The notes beneath the pieces are model-generated. The model worked only from the letters and a program-made list of their open reading frames with translations. It searched no databases and was not told where the DNA came from. A stretch of DNA of 37,496 nt from Desulfuromonadales bacterium. GTDB lineage: Bacteria; Desulfobacterota; Desulfuromonadia; Desulfuromonadales; Geopsychrobacteraceae. The stretch lies in the NCBI GenBank assembly GCA_019429255.1, contig JAHYIY010000024.1, positions 1-37,496 on the forward strand, read 5' to 3'. Below are positions 16,628 through 24,963 of this stretch, piece after piece (position 1 is the stretch's first letter; every line of letters begins with the position of its first letter). The translations under genes and the position numbers were made by a program.

Positions 16628-17664
16628 TGGATTGCCATCATCAGACAGTTCAGGCCACTGCCGATGCCGAGAAAGCCGACCAGGTCACCGGCGCGCAGCA
16701 GATCGCGTTCTTTGGCGATGGCCGCGGTGATCGGCAGGGATACCGTGCCCATATTACCGAGGAATTCGTAGGTTTGAAAATCCTTTGCCGGATCGATACC
16801 GAGGGTCTGCAAAATCAGGCGCTGATGTGCTTCTCCCACCTGATGACAGATGACCTTATCGATTTTATCAGCGGTGATGCCAAGTTTACGACTGAAAAGC
16901 TCCCAGGTGCGTTTGCCCAGTTCAACCCCGTGTTTCATGACAGCAACCGCATCGGTCTGCATGAACGGTTGTTGGCAGGCGGTGGACTCCTGATGCATTC
17001 CCCAGCGACACAGTTGATGATATTGGGGTTCAGCGACGTTGACCCCACCCAGCAGTTTTGGCCGCCGCGACGGCGAGAAGGAACCGTCAGTTAACAACAC
17101 CGCTGCTGCTCCGGAGCCACCGGTCAGGGTTGCCAGGGAGTGGGTAAACAGGGGCATGGTCGGATTGTCGAGCATCTTCTGAATCATAATCTCGTTAATT
17201 TCCCGCGAACTTTCGCAGGCAACAACCAGACCAGCGCGAATCTGCCCCAGTTCAATCCGGTTAGCGATATCAAGTACTCCATTAAGAACACCAAGGCAAG
17301 CATTTGAAATATCGTAGATTGCTACATCACCTCGCACCCCAAGTGCCGAAGCAACCAGGCAGGCGGTAGCCGGCTCAAAATGCTCACGACAAACCCCGGC
17401 ATAAACCACCGCGCCGATATCCTCAGCAGCGATATTGAGCTCCTGTAACGATTTTTTTGCCGCGGCGATGGCTCCGTCCGAGATCGAGGTGTTTGGTTTC
17501 CACCAGCGGCGCTCACGGATGCCGGTCAGTGCTTCCAACTGTCCCGGAGCGATATGTAGCGCTTTGTAGACCGGTGCTAACCGGTTTTCCAGTTCGGTCG
17601 AGGTAACAACGATGGGAGCCAGTTCATAACCAACCGATTCGATATGGACACGGGTATATTTCAT
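16621..17664 (-). CDS. oleA: OleA, head-to-head acyl-condensing thiolase
   Basis: This 347-residue thiolase-superfamily enzyme is similar in size to FabH. The catalytic set can be placed: Cys123 (NACLG), His274 (VICHQVGEAH), Asn304 (FLGNMGTVS), and Glu97 (CREHFEPATA). Glu97 corresponds to the Glu known in Xanthomonas OleA, a residue that sets OleA apart from FabH. The reaction is a non-decarboxylative Claisen condensation of two fatty acyl-CoAs to a 2-alkyl-3-keto acid. It is the first gene of the oleABCD-PPTase operon. The ATG has only a weak ribosome-binding site. A leader repeat (17698-17756) lies just upstream. Confidence 0.94.
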   Translation of the reverse strand: MKYTRVHIESVGYELAPIVVTSTELENRLAPVYKALHIAPGQLEALTGIRERRWWKPNTSISDGAIAAAKKSLQELNIAAEDIGAVVYAGVCREHFEPATACLVASALGVRGDVAIYDISNACLGVLNGVLDIANRIELGQIRAGLVVACESSREINEIMIQKMLDNPTMPLFTHSLATLTGGSGAAAVLLTDGSFSPSRRPKLLGGVNVAEPQYHQLCRWGMHQESTACQQPFMQTDAVAVMKHGVELGKRTWELFSRKLGITADKIDKVICHQVGEAHQRLILQTLGIDPAKDFQTYEFLGNMGTVSLPITAAIAKERDLLRAGDLVGFLGIGSGLNCLMMAIQW

Positions 17665-17986
17665 TGAGGTATTAATTTCACCATGGCAAAAGACTCCCCC
17701 GCCGCAAGCAACGCGGCATAGGGATTAAAAGTTTTGAATACAGAATCCGGAAGAAAAAAAACGTCATTATTCATCAATTACTTTGCTTGGTAGCCCCGTT
17801 CCCTGCTGAACAGATACGAAACAAAAAGTATCAGCTTATCGGCAAATATTTCTGGATTCTGACTCCTGAATTCATTTCAAGCTAACGCAACAAACTGCGG
17901 GGAATCAGACCCTTTTATTGATTGAAAGTAGATGGTTCAGCGCACCTTGTAACATAATTCACCCGACAGGTGAAGCATCAGCGCTT
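17665..17986. other. Intergenic region between the pfa and ole operons
   Basis: There are 322 bases without a gene. The region presumably carries the ole promoter, but I see no convincing -35/-10 pair. It holds leader element copy B (17698-17756), a second heptad block (17851-17873) and a small 6-bp hairpin TTCACC/GGTGAA (17958-17974) shortly after the pfaC-like stop. That hairpin lacks a T-run and is not a proven terminator, so read-through from pfa into ole is possible. Confidence 0.6.
17698..17756 (-). repeat. Dispersed leader element, copy B, upstream of oleA
   Basis: The GC-rich block CCCGCCGCAAGCAACGCGGC (17698-17717) is followed by TTGAATACAGAATCCGGAAG, the degenerate heptad TTCTGTA/TTCCGGA on the minus strand. 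It mirrors copy A at 8891-8946 in order, spacing and position relative to a start codon (34 bases upstream here). Another heptad run TCTGGAT-TCTGACT-CCTGAAT lies at 17851-17871. Confidence 0.6.
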
Positions 17987-20900
17987 TTATGGGTGAAGCC
18001 GCAAGGCAAACTGCTTCATCTGGTAGATGATTTTACCATCTACTGACAACAGTCCATCAGCCTTAAGGGTTCTACTGTGATCATCAACTGCGGTAATGAC
18101 CGCTTCGATTTCCACGCGCTGATTGGTCGGGATAATCTGGCCACGGTAATTCCAGCGATGCTCCTCCCCCAGCGCTATGGCTTCAAAGCGCGTCGCGGCA
18201 GAGGCACCCCAGCGCTCGGCGGCAACCACTTTGAGTAGTTGCAGAAACGATTCAAGACCTAATGAACCGGGACAGACCGGATCCTGATAAAAATGTGCCT
18301 TGAAAAACCATTCGTCGGGATCGACGATTTTGCTGCCACGGATAAAGCCCAGCTGTTGCGGCCCACCATCAGCGATGAACAGATCGATCGTATCGACCAT
18401 CCGCAGCATGGTGGCGGGAAATGGTGCTTGCTCGGGATAGTCGAAGGATTTGGCACGGTTGATTTGCTCTGCCGACGGTTGCCAGCTTGTGGCTCCGCGC
18501 ACACCGACCTGCTGAGCCAGTGCGGCTGCAGAGAAGAAACCAAAGACGGTGGAGCCGGTATAAACCGGTCCCACCTGGTCCCGCACATGAAAATCATACC
18601 CCTGGATAATCATCCCGCCGCTACTGGCAACCCGGGTAATCTCGACCTCGATGCTGAGAGTCCCGCTAGTTGCTGTCACCGCCTTGTGTTGAATCGCCTG
18701 ACCGTCCAGGTTGCGGAATGACAGATCGGTATCGCTGGTTAGCGCCGAACCCAGATAGGCAGCCAGCCAGCCGCAGGGCTGAAGACCGATCTCGAGCAAA
18801 ACACTAAAGGGTATTTCCGGTTGTCGCCCGGCGGCGAAGTACCAGGCATCCGGCGGCACATCGTACTGGGCTACGACTGTAGCTCCCTCAATCAGCTTCC
18901 AGGGCTCCCCCTTGACATCCATTATCCGGTCAAGGAACTGGAACGGCGGTCCGGGCAGGCGCGCAATCTTACGCTCCTGATCAAAAATTCGATAAGGTTC
19001 ACCAAAGGCCGCTGATGGGTTGCCGATGGCAAAAGCGGTTATGCGCTCGCGGTCGTAAAGAACGCGCTTGTCTTCAGTTGTGACCGGTTGCGGCTGACCC
19101 AGCCATAACGCCTCGACTTTGTTACGATCAAGACCGCTCAAACGTACCGACATGTCAGGAATCTCGACAATCGGGTGATCATCGGCAAACATCAGGGCAT
19201 CAACAATGGCAAAAGGCTCCGGACCATAGCCCAATTCCTTGATGCTCACCTGGTAGGTGACCTTTTTCGTTGTTTCAATGACCTGACCGCGACATTTTAA
19301 ACCACTGTGGACACCGGGTACCGGTTCACACCAGGTAGTGCCGCTCTCGCCGATCCACCCCATGCGCAGCAGATAAATTCGCAAGGTATGCATACAGCAT
19401 TCATACATCAGGGTTCCCGGCATAACCCGATCATCAACAAAGTGGCAGGTTAAAAACCAGGCGTCGGGTTGGATATCCATTTCCGCCCTAATCTGTCCCA
19501 GGCCATAACGTCCCCCTGCCGGGTCAAGCACAAGCACTCGATCAACCAGTTTCAATTTGCCGCCGGGCAGGGTGTAAGGATCGTCCAGCGGCAAGCCGGC
19601 AAAGGCGGCGCCAAAACAACCGGCCAGATCGCCGGCATAGAGAGCTGCAACCTGGACATCGCTGTAGGATTCGACCGTTAGCGGCACCAGTTGCCGCCAG
19701 TCAGCAGGCAAACGTCCCGGCTGCGGCAGCAGATCGAGGCGGGTATGAACAATGCCCTTGCCTGCTGCCAGTTCCGCGGCACTGAAGAAGCCGGCGCAAC
19801 CATCGCGCATACTCAACAGGGGTTCACCATTGACCGTCGCTTCAAAATGAAAACGGAACAGATAGGTCTGGTCCTGCCGGAAAAATTTGTCGATGTGGAT
19901 ATCGTAACGGATAGTCTCGCCGATCGTCGGTAAGCCACGATGAAAGGTAACAACCGCATCAAGCAGGCGATAGACCGCCTGTCCCCTGGTGATAAAATCG
20001 ATGCCCAGATACCCGGACAGAAACAGGTCAGCCTGACCGGCTTCCACTGCAACACAGGTGGGGATACGGCCACCATCAAGATACCAGCGCTCAGCAGTGA
20101 CATCATGCTCGGTAACCACCCGTCCAAAGCTCATGGAGCGGGGTTCCCCTTCAAGAGCGACAATCCGGTCAACCAGCATCAGGGGCTCATCGGGCAGGCG
20201 CACGCGCGTGGGGAAGGTATCGACTTCGGCAAAATCGTTGCCCAGCATTTTAGCCACCGACCCGATGGCAAACTCCATACACATAGAGCGATCAAAAACC
20301 GGAGCAATCCTGCTGAGGTTTTGTTCTGACACAGCCGTTTGACTATGTATCACTGAAACATGATCGGCATGCTGGCTTTCTTGTTCACAGTCGATGTTTA
20401 ATTGTGCCAGGTCAAGGTTGCACCCCTCCCCGTGTTGCAGAAGTTGCTGCTGATAAGCGATCTGCTCAGCGAGGGTGTGTTCCAGATCGGCTGACAGCTC
20501 CAGAAAAGCCGCATGGGCGCAAGCCCCTGCCGCGACAGCATCACGAAATCCGCTGGTTAATTGAGCAAGCGCAGTGCCCCCGTTGGTGGTCGTCATCTCT
20601 GAGGTCAAGGGGACCTGCTCCCCTGTCGCTGCTGCAGAAGGTATCGGATTGATTGCTGGAGCCTGCGGCACAACCGGTTGTTCTGGTGATTGTTCAGTCA
20701 CCGCTAGCGTTGGCGCAAAGGCAGGACCACCTCTGCTGGTGGCGATCTGTGGGCGCTGTGTGCTTCCGGCGGCTACCTCGATATGGCTGGTGGAATACAG
20801 TGGTGACAGATCTACCTTGACCCCTTCAACCAGGCAGTGGCCTAACAGGCGCAACAGCTGCAACACCGCATCCTGTCCCGGCACACAGAAAGAACGCGCC

Positions 20901-23900
20901 AGGTGAGGACGTTCAGCGAGGATACTGGAAATCATCCGCGAGCAGGACGAACCCGGGCCGACTTCAAGGAAGATTCTGGCACCATCAGCATAAAGACGTT
21001 CAATCACCCGTGGATAGTCGATGGTATCGAGAGCCTGGGCCAGAATCGCATCGGCGGCGTTGGTTGTGGTCAGGGGGTATTTAGCGCCGAAGGCGCAACT
21101 GTAAAAATCGATGCCGCGAGGCACTCTGACATCAAACAGATGAAGATTGCGGTAAGCATCTGCCACCGCTTTTGTTACCTCACAATGAACCGTCGTAACC
21201 CCGTGCAAGGGGATAAAATGGCCGCCCAGTTCCTTGACAGTCGCTCCAACCTGCCGGCGCTGGCCGCCGATAACACACTCTTTGTAGGTGTTGATGATCA
21301 ACAGGTAGACCTGTTTTTTGCCGGCAATCACCTTGTTGACCTGATCAGCTGAGGCATTGACAATCCCCAGAGACCAGTCAACCTGTTGACCGGGGGGCAA
21401 CCCCCATATACGCCGCGCGGCACGACACTCACCAGCCAGCTCGCGGGTAAACAGGGAAGAATCCTTGAGGCGTTGCAGCATGGCATCGCGTTCACGCCAG
21501 GCACCGGTAGAAAAGAGTCCGGATGATTCACCGAGACTGTAACCACTGACCATCTGCGGCCGGACAGCAAACCGGCTGAGGAGATCATGCAAGGCGGTAC
21601 ACAGGGCCACATGGGAAATCACCAGCGCGTTGTGATCTTCCAGCACAGCGTCGCTCAATGCACCATTCCAGAAACGCTGCGGCTGATATTGATCGGCCAG
21701 ATAGGAACTGCCGGCTTCCTGGGCACTATAGATTTCCGGCCAGCGCGCTGCCAGATCTCGTCCCATGCCGGCAAAATGATTACCGGATCCAGGAAAAACA
21801 AAGGCCAGCTTGCCATTGGTCGCAAGGCGCTCACGACTAAAGAATGCCCGCTCACGCTGCGCCGGGGATAACAAATCAGTGAAACTAAGGGTCTCATCGG
21901 CAGCAAGGCGGTCAAGTTGCAGTGTTACCTGATCGATCTGAACAATCAGATCCGCAGGGTTTTCGACAACAAGCGCCAGACACAGTGGCGCATCGGGTTC
22001 AGGTGGATGGTGGCGATACCAGCGCTGCGCCAGCTGATCGGCCGATTCAGCGCTATAGCGAGAGGTGAGATTTGTTAACTCGGTCAGTTTTTCGCCCACC
22101 GCGTTAAAAGTATTGGCGCTGATGACAAAAAGCCCTGCCGCCAGATCACCTAAGGGGCGATTGACCCCGGATACAGGCTCGTTGCCCTGGTGTTCCTCGA
22201 TAATCAGAGCAGAATAACTGCCATCATTGCCCAACGCCGTAACCATGGCGCGACGTTCCCCGGCGGCACGGTTGGTTACCCAGTACTGGGGCGCATCAGC
22301 GATCTGAAATCGCCCGGTGGTGGTTGTCCATTCAGAGCGCAATCTGGCCAGCTTACGGACGGGGGGCAACAGACGCTGTTTTAAACAAAGTATCGTTTTA
22401 ATAACAGCAGCCATCCCTGAAGCGCCACCGGCATGACCGATATCTGCTTTGACACTGCCGAGCCAACACGGGGGAAGGTTGTCACCCAGCGCCAGAAACT
22501 CAGACAAAACAGCTGCCTCGAGGACATCAGCTTCAGGGTCGCCACTGCCATCAACCTCCAGATAGCCAATATTCATGGGCTTGGCCCCGGCACTGCTGCA
22601 TGCCCCACGTAGCGCCTTGCGTAGCACCTCAGGCAAAGGCAACACCCCTGCAACTGTGCCACCTATGGCGGTGCCGATGCCACTGATGACGGCATGGATT
22701 TGATCGCCATCCTGGCGGGCATCATCCAGACGTTTGAGCACCAGCGCTCCCGCCCCTTCCCCAAACTGGATCCCCTGACTTTCCGCATCAAGGGGTCGAG
22801 ACTGACCAGGACCGGCAAAAGGGGTCATTTGCTGACGGCAGACAAGATCGCGCAGGTCGGCGGCCAGATCAACAGCGCCAACCAGCGCACGCTTGATGGA
22901 ACCTTCCTGCAGGGCATGGATTGCCACCTCCAGTGCGCGCAAACTGGAATTTTCTTCACTGCAAAGGGTGAAGCTCGGACCACCGACACCAAATTCGCGG
23001 GCAATGCGGCTGGCAGTTACACTCCCCAGTGCTCCCATGGTACGGTTGGCAGTCAACGCCGGCCCGGCCGCAGCACGCAGCTCAGCAATCCAGGCGCCAA
23101 GTTCCTCCTCATTTAATTCAAGATCCAGTTCTTGCGCCCAAATGCGGGCCTGTTGCGCCAGACCCCAGCGAAAGCTGAAATTTGTCGCATTCAGATCGAG
23201 ACCACAACCGATGAAGATGCCGGTAAACAGATGATCGTCTTGAGCAGCACCGGCATCCTCTAAGGCGGCTGCGGCAACCTTAAGCATCAGCAACTGGCGT
23301 GGCAGCATTTCTGCCATCTCGGTTGGCGGGATGCGAAACTCACCAGCAGCAGCGCCGATGGGTCCGAGACAAAACCCCTGCGGCAGGCCATCCGGGAAAA
23401 TCTGCTGAAGCCAACGACTTTCCCCGGCACCCCACCAATGGTCCGGAGATTGTGGCTGCGCCGTATCGTCAACACCAAAAAACCGCTGCTGCAACATCTC
23501 CAGTTCAGACCAGGGGCCGTAATGGGCTGCCAGCCCGACCACTGCGACCGGCGTCTGACGTGCTGTAACCGAGGGATGCAGGGTCACTTTCTTTCGCGCA
23601 GATCGTTCCGGCAACCATTCCTCAAGCAACATGTGCGCGTTGATACCACCGAAACCAAAAGCACTGACGGCAGCACGCCGCGGTATCTCAGGACGACGGG
23701 GTTGCCAGTTGCAGGACTGGTCAAGAAGTCGAAATGGACTTTTATCGAGATCAATACCTGGAGCCGGCTGCTCAAAATGTGCCTGTGGCGGCAGGGTGTG
23801 ATGGGCCAGAGCCAGAATCGCCTTAATCGAGGCTGCGGCACCGGCGGCGGTCAGCAGATGGCCGATATTGGCTTTGACCGAGCCGATAACGCACTGACCA

Positions 23901-24961
23901 CTGCGCCACCCGCTATTGCCCCACAGATTCTGTAAACTGGAAAATTCAACGGCGTCGCCAACCGGGGTACCGGTGGCATGACATTCAATCAGATCCACAT
24001 CACTCGGCTGCCAACCGGCCTGTCGGTACGCCGCGCGCATCGCCCGCAACTGTCCTTCTGACGAAGGGGCCAGCAGATTTCCCTGCAGGTCATTGGAAAG
24101 TCCGATGCCGCGAATGACTGCCAGGATCCGATCACCATCGCGCAGTGCATCACGGGTACGCTTAAGCAACAACAGACCGCACCCTTCGCCGACCACCAAT
24201 CCGTTACCGCTCTGGTCAAAAGGCGCACAGCGACCCGTAGCCGACAGGGCGCGCAACTGGGAAAAACCCATCTGGGTGTAGAGGGAATCAGGGCGCGACA
24301 AGCCACCGGCGAGCATCAGATCAGCTCGACCTGACAACAGCTCATCGCCGGCCAGCTTGATGGCATACAAGGAAGATGCACAGGCAGCATCAAGGGTGAA
24401 ACAGGTACCACCAAAACCCAACGCCCGTGCCAGTAACGCCGCCGGTAAGCCGGCCACATGATGATTTTGGGCAAGCATCGGCTGGTTATCAACGGTCAGA
24501 GGTTTTTCGGAAAGCTTTTCAGCAAAGGTTCTGCCCAACAGTTGCCTGGCCAGGGCGGAGGATTTCTCACTGGGCAACGCCAGGTTGCCGATAATTACCC
24601 CGGCGCGCGCCGCATCAAAGGTCTGCTTGGCGGCACTGGTCAAGGTCTGTTGCCCGACCCGTAACAACAGGCGGAACATGGGATCTAGCTGACGCAAAAA
24701 ATCGGCGTCAATATCAAGCCCGGGGATCGCAGCATCAGTGCCTGTTTCATCCAGAAAACAAGCCTTATCTGAGTACACCCGGTCAACCAGACCAACCCGG
24801 GGGTCGTAAATTTCTGCCGCCGGCAGCAGCCAGCGTCCAGGTGGCGGACGACGGGCACTGTTCCTTTTTTGGAGAATTCGCTCCCAGTACTCATCAAGGG
24901 TTGCTGCGTCAGGGAACTCCCCCCCTATGGCAACAATAGCAACCGATTGTGTGTAAGCCAT
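17987..24961 (-). CDS. PfaC-like polyunsaturated fatty acid synthase subunit: KS-CLF-AT-DH-DH
   Basis: This 2324-residue iterative megasynthase has these domains in order. KS (1-450) has the full triad Cys194, His328, His368. A chain-length-factor-like KS (470-925) has Glu670 and Asp804 where the Cys and first His should be. An acyltransferase (1050-1380) has GYSLGE with Ser1142. A Pro/Ala/Gln linker spans about 1390-1560. Two FabA-type dehydratase regions, each a double hotdog, carry catalytic histidines His1840 (CHFVDDRVMPG) and His2223 (AHFYQDPVCPG). Bacterial PfaC is normally KS-CLF-DH-DH, with this AT on a separate PfaB, so PfaB function appears to be fused in. No C-terminal AGPAT domain is seen. 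The ATG lies two bases after the pfaA stop. Confidence 0.93.
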   Translation of the reverse strand: MAYTQSVAIVAIGGEFPDAATLDEYWERILQKRNSARRPPPGRWLLPAAEIYDPRVGLVDRVYSDKACFLDETGTDAAIPGLDIDADFLRQLDPMFRLLLRVGQQTLTSAAKQTFDAARAGVIIGNLALPSEKSSALARQLLGRTFAEKLSEKPLTVDNQPMLAQNHHVAGLPAALLARALGFGGTCFTLDAACASSLYAIKLAGDELLSGRADLMLAGGLSRPDSLYTQMGFSQLRALSATGRCAPFDQSGNGLVVGEGCGLLLLKRTRDALRDGDRILAVIRGIGLSNDLQGNLLAPSSEGQLRAMRAAYRQAGWQPSDVDLIECHATGTPVGDAVEFSSLQNLWGNSGWRSGQCVIGSVKANIGHLLTAAGAAASIKAILALAHHTLPPQAHFEQPAPGIDLDKSPFRLLDQSCNWQPRRPEIPRRAAVSAFGFGGINAHMLLEEWLPERSARKKVTLHPSVTARQTPVAVVGLAAHYGPWSELEMLQQRFFGVDDTAQPQSPDHWWGAGESRWLQQIFPDGLPQGFCLGPIGAAAGEFRIPPTEMAEMLPRQLLMLKVAAAALEDAGAAQDDHLFTGIFIGCGLDLNATNFSFRWGLAQQARIWAQELDLELNEEELGAWIAELRAAAGPALTANRTMGALGSVTASRIAREFGVGGPSFTLCSEENSSLRALEVAIHALQEGSIKRALVGAVDLAADLRDLVCRQQMTPFAGPGQSRPLDAESQGIQFGEGAGALVLKRLDDARQDGDQIHAVISGIGTAIGGTVAGVLPLPEVLRKALRGACSSAGAKPMNIGYLEVDGSGDPEADVLEAAVLSEFLALGDNLPPCWLGSVKADIGHAGGASGMAAVIKTILCLKQRLLPPVRKLARLRSEWTTTTGRFQIADAPQYWVTNRAAGERRAMVTALGNDGSYSALIIEEHQGNEPVSGVNRPLGDLAAGLFVISANTFNAVGEKLTELTNLTSRYSAESADQLAQRWYRHHPPEPDAPLCLALVVENPADLIVQIDQVTLQLDRLAADETLSFTDLLSPAQRERAFFSRERLATNGKLAFVFPGSGNHFAGMGRDLAARWPEIYSAQEAGSSYLADQYQPQRFWNGALSDAVLEDHNALVISHVALCTALHDLLSRFAVRPQMVSGYSLGESSGLFSTGAWRERDAMLQRLKDSSLFTRELAGECRAARRIWGLPPGQQVDWSLGIVNASADQVNKVIAGKKQVYLLIINTYKECVIGGQRRQVGATVKELGGHFIPLHGVTTVHCEVTKAVADAYRNLHLFDVRVPRGIDFYSCAFGAKYPLTTTNAADAILAQALDTIDYPRVIERLYADGARIFLEVGPGSSCSRMISSILAERPHLARSFCVPGQDAVLQLLRLLGHCLVEGVKVDLSPLYSTSHIEVAAGSTQRPQIATSRGGPAFAPTLAVTEQSPEQPVVPQAPAINPIPSAAATGEQVPLTSEMTTTNGGTALAQLTSGFRDAVAAGACAHAAFLELSADLEHTLAEQIAYQQQLLQHGEGCNLDLAQLNIDCEQESQHADHVSVIHSQTAVSEQNLSRIAPVFDRSMCMEFAIGSVAKMLGNDFAEVDTFPTRVRLPDEPLMLVDRIVALEGEPRSMSFGRVVTEHDVTAERWYLDGGRIPTCVAVEAGQADLFLSGYLGIDFITRGQAVYRLLDAVVTFHRGLPTIGETIRYDIHIDKFFRQDQTYLFRFHFEATVNGEPLLSMRDGCAGFFSAAELAAGKGIVHTRLDLLPQPGRLPADWRQLVPLTVESYSDVQVAALYAGDLAGCFGAAFAGLPLDDPYTLPGGKLKLVDRVLVLDPAGGRYGLGQIRAEMDIQPDAWFLTCHFVDDRVMPGTLMYECCMHTLRIYLLRMGWIGESGTTWCEPVPGVHSGLKCRGQVIETTKKVTYQVSIKELGYGPEPFAIVDALMFADDHPIVEIPDMSVRLSGLDRNKVEALWLGQPQPVTTEDKRVLYDRERITAFAIGNPSAAFGEPYRIFDQERKIARLPGPPFQFLDRIMDVKGEPWKLIEGATVVAQYDVPPDAWYFAAGRQPEIPFSVLLEIGLQPCGWLAAYLGSALTSDTDLSFRNLDGQAIQHKAVTATSGTLSIEVEITRVASSGGMIIQGYDFHVRDQVGPVYTGSTVFGFFSAAALAQQVGVRGATSWQPSAEQINRAKSFDYPEQAPFPATMLRMVDTIDLFIADGGPQQLGFIRGSKIVDPDEWFFKAHFYQDPVCPGSLGLESFLQLLKVVAAERWGASAATRFEAIALGEEHRWNYRGQIIPTNQRVEIEAVITAVDDHSRTLKADGLLSVDGKIIYQMKQFALRLHP

Positions 24962-24963
24962 TA

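Noticed and set aside
17958-17974. TTCACC/GGTGAA hairpin after the pfaC-like gene as a terminator
   Set aside because: The stem is only 6 bp and no T-run follows on the minus strand, so I note it only in the intergenic entry.
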